DNA of 23,599 bases, taken from assembly GCA_008931825.1 (NCBI GenBank), contig QXVZ01012659.1:1-23599 (forward strand), written 5' to 3'. This DNA is from Phallusia fumigata (Eukaryota; Chordata; Ascidiacea; Phlebobranchia; Ascidiidae). Shown one piece after another: positions 1 to 8,500 of the stretch; within the stretch, counting starts at the first letter, position 1; each line of letters opens with the position of its first letter. Under the pieces are notes generated by a model that was not told the origin of the DNA, did not search any database, and saw only the letters and a program-made list of their open reading frames with translations. Made by a program: the position numbers and the translations under genes.

Positions 1-290
1 TTTAATCGCTTTTAAACCGATATGGGTATTTGTTATGGTATTACCTTTGCTCATAAAAAACCAATAAGGTTACCTTAATTCTTCAGTTGTCTGGCTTTTC
101 GATTTCCCTTTGGAAAGTAAAATCTGCTTGACTTTTACCTGCCCTGTCGCACTGTAATGTCTTTTTTTACCATATAATTTACTGCATAAAATGTTTTGCC
201 TGTAACAAAATGTTCAACACAAGAGCACAAAATTTAAACACAATTCTAAGTACCGGACAACATATAATTAAACGTTTGTTCTTTGTGAAG
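1..290. other. Upstream intron or 5' flank of the LCCL gene
   Basis: No exon is recognisable here. The first readable coding exon starts at 291 after a TTTGTGAAG acceptor and is already inside an LCCL domain at phase 1, so at least one exon with the start codon and signal peptide must lie outside the window. The first 30 bases carry a CGCTTTTAAACCG motif like the degenerate repeats seen near 11.3 and 22 kb. Confidence 0.5.
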
Positions 291-446
291 CTACATGCGA
301 AACAAAACTGTCCGATTTAAAGCACTCAATCACAAAAGTGATTTGCCCTGGTGACTGTTGGAAGCAACATACGGATTTATGTGGAACTGACGACTACGCC
401 AGAGGTCCTCTGTGTCTTGCTGCGATGCACGCTGGACTGATGGACA
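291..446 (+). CDS. Exon: LCCL domain 1, first half
   Basis: Frame reads TCETKLSDLKHS, then KVICPGDCWKQ, LCGTDDYA and CLAAMHAGLMD, the conserved N-terminal two thirds of LCCL. The acceptor is at 289-290. I chose the donor GTGGGT at 447 because it leaves phase 1 and restores N-GGGYF with the next exon. Length 156 nt. Confidence 0.8.
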
Positions 447-2983
447 GTGGGTTAATTATTTGTGTGCTCTCAAATACATTAGTTTCTTTCCAGTATTCCT
501 GCATCTAAAGCGTTTTCTCTAGAAAAGTTCTTTTTCAACAATCTTTTAAATACACTATCCATTTAGTTTCACAAGAGGTTACTTACTTTACAATTGCCAC
601 ACTCAGATGGTGGAGGATATTTTGAAGTGTTCAAAAGTGATTCACTGCCCGAGTATAAAGGCGGGACGAGATTTGGCATCAAGAGCAAATTATGTTACTC
701 AGCTGCAAGCACATACTCCTTTCAAAGTAAGACGTGTTTTACAATGTTTATCATCAACCCAAAACCCTTTCACTTTTCATTTTGTAGTGCAATGCAGCAC
801 AAAGGGAAACACAGAGTTTTCTGTGACTGATGTTGTTTGTCCTTCCGGTTGTAGTAACAACTACGTATGTGGAACACAGTTGTACAACAGCAATTCGTCT
901 GTGTGTGCAGCAGCCATCCATGCGGGAATTTTGAAAGGTTTGTGTTTAGATACTCATGATACCTCTGCGTCAAATTGTTTAATTGTTTTTTTAGAAAACG
1001 GGGGTGCGGTTACTTTTTATTCAAGTAAAGGTCAAAGTTCATTCAATGGTTCCACCAAAAATGGAGTTCTGAGTCGGTCATGTAACTTCTCGCAAAGCTC
1101 TTTTTCGTTTACTAGTAAGAATATTTCTAACATTGTATCACACCTTGGGAACATTCTTTTTATACCACTGATTCGCAGAAAGCAACGATTGTTTTCGTAG
1201 TTGCCAAAACGGAGGAAAATGTTTGTCTGGAATTAATGAGGAATTTTGCACTTGCCAAAAAGGAACCAAGGGCCAAGATTGTCAGATAGGTAAACAGTTC
1301 TTCCCAAATAATGCAAAAACGATAATAGGCCATAACAGTTAATTTTAGATATTGATGAATGTAAGAGTGGAACACACAACTGTCACCAATACGCAACTTG
1401 CAACAACACTGTGGGTAGTTTCCAATGTTCCTGCAACGCAAACTACACAGGAAATGGTCTTGAATGCTGTATGACCTGTATGTGTCAAACAGCTAGAATA
1501 CTTTTTTCATGTATCTTATTACTTTCAGCACCAAACTTCTGCAGTGCCAATCCTGGTCTTTGCCAGCATAACGGAACATGCGCAAACACCAGCACAGGAT
1601 ATACGTGTTCTTGTACTATTTGGNATTGCGTAGCACCTTGGGAACATTCTTTTTATACCACTGATTCGCAGAGAGCAACGATTGTTTTCGTAGTTGCCAA
1701 AACGGAGGAAAATGTTTGTCTGGAATTAATGAAGAATTTTGCACTTGCCAAAAAGGAACCAAGGGCCAAGATTGTCAGATAGGTAAACAGTTCTTCCCAA
1801 ATAATGCAAAAACGATAATAGGCCATAACAGTTAATTTTAGATATTGATGAATGTAAGAGTGGAACACACAACTGTCACCAATACGCAACTTGCAACAAC
1901 ACTGTGGGTAGTTTCCAATGTTCCTGCAACGCAAACTACACAGGAAATGGTCTTGAATGCTGTATGACCTGTATGTGTCAAACAGCTAGAATACTTTTTT
2001 CATGTATCTTATTACTTTCAGCACCAAACTTCTGCAGTGCCAATCCTGGTCTTTGCCAGCATAACGGAACATGCGCAAACACCAGCACAGGATATACGTG
2101 TTCTTGTACTATTTGGTACAAAGGAAACAACTGTGAAACTGGTATTACAACCCTTTGGCATCTTTTTAATGTAGTTTTTAATGTTTTTCAAGTATGAAAT
2201 ACACGACTAATGTATGTGTGTTCAATAACAAAACAACAACTACAACTTATTCCACTGTTTTGATAGTCAAGCAAAACCATCAGTTGTCAAACACCTCAAT
2301 GACCTGGGCTAACGCAAGATCGTACTGTCAGTCAATTGGCGGAGATCTCGCAACTGGGGGAATGAGAAACGCGTCGATTCGCAAGTAAATCGTATCAGGT
2401 TTTCTTTATTTTTGATCGAAGTGTCTAGATCGGTATTAATCGATCGTCAAACACGTTCTATGTTTCCTTTGTGGGGGACAAACGGGCGTTTAATTTTGTT
2501 AATGTTTAACATCCAACGTCAAAATTACCGTGTTTGCCAAAAATTGTCTGTCCTTTCCTTTTTAAATTCTTGCAACAAAACATAAACGTTTTCAAAAAAC
2601 TGTGAATTACTCAACCTAGATTTTTTATCCTACGCTCTCTACTCGTGTCTCATAGGACGAAAAGCCTTCTTATAGGCTTGTAACATGGGCATTTAACTTT
2701 GTTATACCGTTTTTCAAGTTCGATCATCGAAACTTTACTACGTCCTGGTCCTGCCGTAGACTACTGGATTGGATTGACTGACATTAAACAGGAAGGGGTA
2801 TGGAAATACATTGATGGTGTAGCTGCGACAGGCACCAATGTCGAATTTGGCCCTGGTGAACCAAATGACAATCCACCGGGTGGAGCAGACTGCGGGCAGT
2901 TATTGGAGTCTATAAACTATCAGATGGACGATTATCCGTGTGGAGAGGGTCGTCTCGGTATATGTGAGAGAACCTTAATTTAA
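291..2983 (+). CDS. Secreted/extracellular LCCL-LCCL-EGF-cbEGF-EGF-CTLD protein, 5' partial
   Basis: Spliced gene model, exons 291-446, 607-726, 788-937, 995-1114, 1179-1289, 1349-1468, 1529-1623 (continued in its copy 2022-2141), 2267-2384, 2719-2983. All junctions are GT-AG. Phase 1 holds throughout except the last junction (phase 2), so the frame stays open to the TAA at 2981-2983. Two LCCL domains (ICPGDC, VVCPSGC, AAMHAG and AAIHAG signatures) are followed by an EGF, a calcium-binding EGF (DIDEC), a second-type EGF and a CTLD. LCCL domains are known from Coch and Limulus factor C, where they relate to LPS and matrix binding; CTLDs commonly bind sugars. Immune or matrix recognition is therefore an inference. 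The start codon and any signal peptide or membrane anchor are not visible. The segment 1625-2116 repeats 1132-1623 and is probably an assembly overlap, so the real gene probably has one EGF-A-B set, not two. Confidence 0.85.
607..726 (+). CDS. Exon: LCCL domain 1, second half
   Basis: Acceptor CACACTCAG at 598-606, donor GTAAGA at 727. The frame reads GGGYFEVFKSDSLPEY and then FGIKSKLCYSAASTYSFQ, matching the GG...G-x-x-S/x end of LCCL. It is 120 nt in phase 1. The continuous reading to 1200 in the same frame crosses two introns and is not one exon. Confidence 0.8.
788..937 (+). CDS. Exon: LCCL domain 2, first half
   Basis: Acceptor CATTTTGTAG ends at 787, donor GTTTGT at 938. The frame reads QCSTKGNTEFSVTDVVCPSGC, then VCGTQLYNSNSSVCAAAIHAG, a textbook LCCL core. 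Its intron splits the domain at the same place as in LCCL 1, so the two LCCL domains arose by a two-exon duplication. Confidence 0.88.
995..1114 (+). CDS. Exon: LCCL domain 2, second half
   Basis: Acceptor TTTTTTTAG ends at 994, donor GTAAGA at 1115, 120 nt, phase 1. Reads ENGGAVTFYSSKGQSSFNGS and ends NGVLSRSCNFSQSSFSFT. Confidence 0.85.
1179..1289 (+). CDS. Exon: EGF-like domain 1 (copy left of the N)
   Basis: Acceptor ATTCGCAG ends at 1178, donor GTAAAC at 1290, 111 nt. Reads SNDCFRSCQNGGKC, then CTCQKGTKGQDCQ, a six-cysteine EGF. The equivalent exon at 1672-1782 differs by two silent changes. Confidence 0.8.
   Translation, partial: KATIVFVVAKTEENVCLELMRNFALAKKEPRAKIVR
1349..1468 (+). 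CDS. Exon: calcium-binding EGF, A type (copy left of the N)
   Basis: Acceptor AATTTTAG ends at 1348, donor at 1469, 120 nt. DIDECKSGTHNC supplies the calcium-binding start. CNNTVGSFQCSC fits the Asx-hydroxylation pattern C-x-[DN]-x4-[FY]-x-C-x-C. NNT and NYT are potential N-glycosylation sites. Almost identical to the A exons of the opposite-strand gene. Confidence 0.85.
1529..1623 (+). CDS. Exon: EGF, B type, cut by the N at 1624
   Basis: Starts after ACTTTCAG with PNFCSANPGLCQHNGTC and stops abruptly at the N in ...CTIW. The complete form is at 2022-2141. The cut lies at the presumed end of the left contig. Confidence 0.75.
1625..2116. repeat. Direct repeat, right copy (EGF 1, cbEGF A and part of B)
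   Basis: Contains EGF exon 1672-1782, A exon 1842-1961 and the first part of B exon 2022-2141. Sequence continues into unique DNA after 2116, as expected for the start of the right-hand contig. Confidence 0.85.
2022..2141 (+). CDS. Exon: EGF, B type (complete)
   Basis: 120 nt, acceptor ends at 2021, donor GTATTA at 2142. Reads PNFCSANPGLCQHNGTC, then CSCTIWYKGNNCET. It resembles the CTLD-proximal B exon of the minus gene (6830-6949: PNYCENNPGLC, CSCNVWYTGQNC) more than that gene's other B exons. Confidence 0.85.
2267..2384 (+). CDS. Exon: CTLD, first part
   Basis: Acceptor TTTTGATAG ends at 2266, donor GTAAAT at 2385, 118 nt, entering in phase 1 and leaving in phase 2. Reads SMTWANARSYCQSIGGDLAT, the W-x-x-A-x-x-x-C-x-x-x-G-x-x-L helix region of CTLDs. 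The minus-gene counterpart (6049-6166) is also 118 nt with the same phases. Confidence 0.85.
2719..2983 (+). CDS. Exon: CTLD, second part, with stop codon
   Basis: Acceptor TTTTTCAAG ends at 2718. Reads DYWIGLTDIKQEGVWKYIDG, then GEPNDNPPGGADCGQL, YQMDDYPC and GICER before TAA. The EPN motif is the mannose-type calcium/sugar site of CTLDs; the partner WND motif is replaced by MDD. The conserved disulfide cysteines (SYC, ADC, YPC, GIC) are present. Confidence 0.88.
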
Positions 2984-3070
2984 CATAAAAATGATCGACA
3001 AATAATCTTGAGCAACAGGGCAATACCAAACACATTCGATTTCGCCGTTGTACCACCCAATAGCGCAAGC

Positions 3071-3076
3071 AATAAA
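3071..3076 (+). promoter_or_regulatory. Poly(A) signal of the LCCL-CTLD gene
   Basis: AATAAA about 90 nt after the stop codon; no better candidate lies closer. Confidence 0.55.
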
Positions 3077-5087
3077 GAAAACTTTTGTTTTACGTAAGAG
3101 AGATTGTATGGCCCTGTGATGTGTTGATGACAGTATGACTTTAGTAGCGCGCATATCTGTACTCTTTATCCACTGGTAATTGTTATATCTGTTCATTTAT
3201 CTTTTGCCCATTGGCGAACGTGTATGTACTTTTTTGTGGCACTGAAAGTGGTTTGATAGGACAATGCAACGAAATTCAAAGCGTTGTCATTGTTTCTACG
3301 CTTATGAAGTTAAATACAGCCACAAACCTGGTTATTTTTGGCGTGGTTTTCATTATTAGGTTGGGGGATTTATGTTGATCAGCTTAAAATGATGTCGCGA
3401 AGAAAAAGAAACTAAGTGACGTTTACATTGTTCGCATAAAAAAATGATGTAGGAATGCGCTCAAAATTTTGTACAAAGTCCTAACATTTTTTCTTAAAAC
3501 TATCTTAACTTGATGGTGAATACATTATTAGCAAGGAATCGCTGTTGGCATCATCAGTGCATTAGAACGAGAAGCCTAACTTGCCATAGTAATAAACCGC
3601 ATACAAATGCAATTTTGTACAATTGTGTAGCATATATCATTTAACGTTACTGATTCAAAACTATGGGAAGTAATGAAGTCTACAGTATATTATATTGCAG
3701 AAAAAAAATAGTGTTTCTAATATGAAAGGTTTACCAAAGCTGAAGTTAAAATGGCCAGTTTACCCGCGCGAACACGGAAGCTTCAGGCAAACACGTTTTA
3801 GGTTCCGGTTCATTAGGTTTAGCCAAGAGCTGCCTAAAGTTGCAAAAACGCCGCTCACTGTAAGTTTGTATTGGAGTGAAGAGTGTGTTTGCTCAACTGC
3901 TTTCAGTTCTTTTGTGTTCTAGATCTGGTAGATATAGACTGCAATGGTAATGTAATATTGCACAAAGTGTTTGCCTTAACGGGTAGATCTACCGTGTTCT
4001 AATGGATATAGATATGAACGACCAAGAGCAACCAGGAACAAAGGTATAGTAAAACGTTGCATGTGACACGTTTAGGAATATGCATTACAGAATAATTAAG
4101 TGTCCTAAAATAACGTTTGAGTAATTAATATATCTAAGATTCAAAATTCTACATTGTGCATCTTGACCTAAAGTTGTTTGATACAACTTATCTGTCATAT
4201 CACACTGAGGTCGATTATGGATATTTGTTGTGCTACATCATAAGGACTGTTGCTTGTTTAAATACAGGGTCTACTTGGGTCAATGTTAGTGTCAAGTTGA
4301 TTTTTGATTTTGTGGCATTATTAGTGATACATGATGTTAATTAGCAGGTGGGTGCATGTTAATGGTTTAAACCACAACGGTCGGACATTTGAGTTCTGGA
4401 ATAATCTAATTTCTTGTTTTTTCTAGTTTGTTTTAATTTCTTGTTTGCCATTTGCTATTTTATGGCACTCAAAAACATTTTGTTTGAGGTTATATATAAG
4501 TCGAACGGGAATGGCCGAAAACATTCCTTCCGCCATTTTGTTTTTGACAAATCTTTTGATTTTAACAGTTAAATAGCAATTTATGGATGGCATTTTACGC
4601 TAGCATGGCGCTTTTAACATACGAGAAGTTTTTGCTCAGTACTTCAGTACACAATATTTGTAGCTTAGCCTTACTGACTGTTCTGCAGCGACAGTGTCGA
4701 CCGAGAAATGCTTGGTACACCCAAATTTGTTTGAGCAGAGAGCTTTTTGTTTCAGGAATACTGACTGCATAGTGGCTATTATCACATGAGCAGAATGATT
4801 GTAATAACTTCTATGAAAAAGGGTTATCTTTTGTGCGGTTAATAAATAATCTAAACAACGCAACGATTTAAAACTTACTGCAATGGCTGGCTACTGTTTA
4901 AAGATCGTTGTTTGTAAAAGTGATGGAGGCGTTGCAAAGCAGTGGCAGTTTGCGTAAGAACCAGTTGTTGACTAAAAATTATGTGGCTCGCATTTGTTTG
5001 TTTTGAAGTGTAGAGATCAATACTCGACAACTACGGTCGCTAGTTGACATCAAATCATCTGGTGCAACTTTGTCGTTTAATTAAATC
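3077..5087. other. Intergenic region between the convergent genes
   Basis: No domain or long ORF is recognised. It holds a weak set of possible exons at 3701-4043 and a TATA-like TATATATAAG near 4491-4500, followed by an unremarkable 61-codon reading frame at 4587-4772. I would not call a gene here. Confidence 0.5.
3701..4043 (+). other. Possible small spliced transcript (weak)
   Basis: TATATTGCAG at 3691-3700 could be an acceptor and ACT|GTAAGT at 3857-3865 is a strong donor. The interval reads MKGLPKLKLKWPVYPREHG and on, a basic, Arg-rich stretch. A second piece, 3923-3946, lies between GTTCTAG and GTAATG, and a third ends at 4043 before GTATAG. No family is recognised and the pieces were not shown to join in frame. 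Confidence 0.15.
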
Positions 5088-5093
5088 TTTATT
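5088..5093 (-). promoter_or_regulatory. Poly(A) signal of the EGF-CTLD gene
   Basis: AATAAA on the minus strand, about 130 nt beyond the TAA at 5223-5225. Confidence 0.5.
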
Positions 5094-5222
5094 TTAAGCG
5101 AGTAATCCAATATCACAAAGAAGGCAATAGCAATTATTATCTACATAGCTACTGGCTTGAATGTACACAAAAATTATATGCGGCGCGTTTCTGCTTCAGA
5201 ATGATCCCATTGGCAAAAACAG

Positions 5223-5511
5223 TTACCACAGCCGCTCACATATAGACGGGTTATGTTTACTGCAGGTGTAGTCGTCCATTTGAAAATTCATTTTACCCCA
5301 CAGATCACCGCAATTTGCACCATCGTTGGGGTTGTTGTTCGGCTCACCATTGGCAAAATTAGTGTTGTGATCTGTAACTGGCACGCCGTCGATATATTTC
5401 CAAACGCCCTCCTGGTCGATGTCAGACATCCCGATCCAGTAGTCAGCCAACAGTAAATTGTTGATTACATCACTTTGAAACAAAACGTCGTTATTTTGCA
5501 CTAAAAATAAA
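5223..5511 (-). CDS. Exon 15: CTLD, second part, with stop codon
   Basis: The acceptor CACAG|T at 5512-5513 is needed; the nearer TTTTAG acceptor would give an early TAA. Reads DYWIGMSDIDQEGVWKYIDG, then GEPNNNPNDGANCGDL, FQMDDYTC and SICERLW before TAA. EPN is kept and WND is replaced by MDD, as in the plus gene. Confidence 0.87.
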
Positions 5512-8500
5512 CTGTGAGCTTAAACTGTACCATTAAACCGATATGAGCAGTTTTACGTTTTTAAAATCAAATTCCAGATCAGCTACACTTTTGAAATAAG
5601 TAGTTTAGAAAAATTACATCCATTTCTTTGAACACATATGAGCAACTCTATGACAACGTTTATTTTGTGACAATATGGCGGTTTTGGATCATTTATCCCA
5701 ATGGCGCAAATCTATGAAATTATTAACGGTAAAAATAAACTTTTAATATTGATAGGCGCCATAATATAACAGATTCATACGTAATAATATTATGTGCGAC
5801 GATATATGTAAACGTAACGTAACCCTTTTATTATAATGTTACATGTAGTACGCTACTGGAACATTGGTAGCTTCCTGCCAGATTTCTCGTAACCCTTATG
5901 ATTTTTGCCTGTTATGATTGTTTGAATTTGAATAATACTTTTAATTGATATCATTTTTTAACGATTTATGATTCAGTCAGCCACTTGATAGTTGATGCTA
6001 GTTTCAGGTCGTTATTTACACAGAGTCTTTCGGTTACAGGTTTTTTACCTTCGAATTGTTGCATTTCTCATTCCCCACGTCGCTAAGTCACCTCCCAAGG
6101 ACTGACAGTATTTTCTGGCATCGGTCCAGTTCATTAAATCCAATACAACCAGGTGATCACGCAAAACTATTTGGATAACACCGACTTTTAGTTAATGCTT
6201 TTTTAGTATCTATGAATATGCAGCAGCTGGCAGGAGTTTCAGTTATTCTATGTTTATCATGTAATCTTCTTCCCTTTTACACCGCGAGTGTTTCAGGTTC
6301 ATAGGTCTATTGCGTGAGCGACTCCCATGTTTATTCTTCATTTTTTGACCCTTCTCGCCAAAACAAGTTATCGTGAATGTAATCGTGCACACACAGAGCG
6401 TTTAAGAGTTAGTTCCACCGTTTACGCCAGGGGTGTACGACCTGCCGCCCGCGGGCCAAATGCGACCAACGAATGGAATTTGTGACCGTGGAGCGACACG
6501 AATTTTGAATGGAGTGCGGCCAGCTATTTAGTCCAGTAGTTTTGACCGATTCCTTTTGTTATTTTTGGCATGCAGTTAAAAAAAGTCAATGTACTGTAAA
6601 TAAAGGTGCGCCTCGCGCCCTATTACAATTACTTGCATATAGTTGTATAGTTTTAAAGGCAGCAAACACTTGACTTGATCTACGCGATCGATCACTGCAC
6701 TAACTTGTATTTCAAAAATTTTTTGGACAAAAAATTAGTATTTACGCCGATGTTCTGTGTGACTAATCGGAAGCTATTCTTAACAGCATGACTTGTGCGA
6801 TAAAATGTAAATGCTAATGCAAAGCAAACCTGTCTGGCAGTTCTGTCCGGTGTACCATACGTTGCAGGAACAGTTGTAGCCTACATCGGTATCCCAACAA
6901 GTTCCCTTGTGTCCGCATAACCCAGGATTGTTTTCACAATAATTTGGCGCTGCAAAAAGATTTTTATTTTCGGGGCGTTTTATTTCCGAAGTCTGTACTT
7001 CTTAATATTAGCGTACTTCTTAATAAGTCTGACATTATAGTTTAAAGCCTACCGCATTTCACTCCGCTTCCTGTATAGTTTCCGTTGCAAGTACAGTGGA
7101 AACTACCTACAGTGTTGGTACAAGTTGCATGTTGGTGACAGTTGTGTGTACCACTCGCACACTCGTCAATATCTGCACACACAGTCGTTTATCTGTTAGT
7201 TTAAAAAAAATTCTTAGAACAAACAGCGTCAAAACCGACCCAGCAAACAAAAAAGTGTCCACATATTTTAAACTCTACGACCATACCTGTTTCGCAATGT
7301 TGGTTTGTGTAGCCAACAAGACACGAGCAGTTATAACTGACATCTGTATCCGAGCAAGTTGCATTATTCTGACAAATTCCGATGCTTTGCGCACAAACGT
7401 CGGGAGCTAAAGCATAAAAATCCTTTTATTGGCCTGTTTAATTACGATCAGTCGCTCGGTAAATGTATTGTCGTAAGCTAGCTGTTAGTTACCACAGTGC
7501 GTTCCATTGCCTGAGTAGTTTGCGTTGCATGAACATTGGAAACTACCCACGGTGTTGTTGCAAGTTGAGTGTTGAGGACAGTTGTGAGTTCCACTCGCAC
7601 ATTCATTGATGTCTGAAAAAGAAACGCAATAACCGTTTGCAAACTATAGTCCATAAAATGGCTTTTTACATAGCACAACATTTTTACCTGTTTCGCAATG
7701 CTGGCCTGTGTATCCAACAAGACAGGAGCAGTTATAACTGTCATTTGTATCTGAGCATGTCGCATTATTTTGACAAATTCCGGTATTTTGCGCACAAAAG
7801 TCGGGAACTATAGCATAAGAAATCCATTTATTATCCAGTTTACAAATAATCGATTGGGATATGTATTGTCAAAAGCTATTAGTTACCACAATGCGTCCCA
7901 TCTCCTGTGTAGTTTGCGTTGCAGGAACATTGGAAACTACCCACAGTGTTGGTACAAGTTGAGTGTTGATGACAGTTGTGAGTTTCACTCGCACATTCAT
8001 TGATATCTGAACAAGAAACGCAATAACCGCTTGCAACGAAAGTCTGTAGAAACGACTTTTAACGTAGCACAATAACCTTACCTATTTCGCAGTGCTGGTC
8101 AGTGTAGCCAGCTAGACACGAACAGTTATAACTGACATCTGTATCCAAACATGTTGCATTATTTTGACAAACACCGCTGTTTTGCGCACAAAAGTCGNTG
8201 CTGGTCAGTGTAGCCAGCTAGACACGAACAGTTATAACTGACATCTGTATCCAAACATGTTGCATTATTTTGACAAACACCGCTGTTTTGCGCACAAAAG
8301 TCGGGACCTGAGGAACAACACATTTATCATTCAATATCCCGTTTTCGATCATTTGTTTGGGAAATGATGTTTGAAAAATACTAATTACCGCATTGCCTCC
8401 CGTTCCCTGTGTAGTTTGCGTTGCAAGAACATTGGAAGCTACCCACAGTGTTGTTGCAAGTTGCTTGTTGGTGACAATCATGTGTTTCACTCGCACATTC

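Larger units (their letters stand above)
1132..1623. repeat. Direct repeat, left copy, abutting a single N
   Basis: Matches 1625-2116 at offset 493. Differences I can see are four bases in the first nine positions and two silent changes (1180/1673 A to G, 1240/1733 G to A). Introns and exons are otherwise identical. Best explained as overlapping ends of two contigs or haplotypes joined by one N. Confidence 0.85.

Noticed and set aside
594..1200. Continuous LCCL reading frames of 78 and 197 codons
   Set aside because: They run through two and three short introns that happen to stay open; splice sites and LCCL signatures define four exons.
1411..1782. Apparent 123-codon reading frame across the N
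   Set aside because: It reads cbEGF A exon, intron, B exon and then the repeat copy out of frame; exon structure explains it better.
1160..1934. Two 93-codon minus-strand frames, nearly identical
   Set aside because: Antisense shadows of the repeated EGF segment.
4587..4772. 61-codon ORF after a TATA-like sequence
   Set aside because: No domain, no convincing splice sites and average composition.
6428..6830. Complete hAT element in the CTLD intron
   Set aside because: Only one end is visible; no matching terminal repeat or transposase.
7096..7410. 104-codon plus-strand frame
   Set aside because: Antisense to two EGF exons of the minus gene; composition follows those exons.
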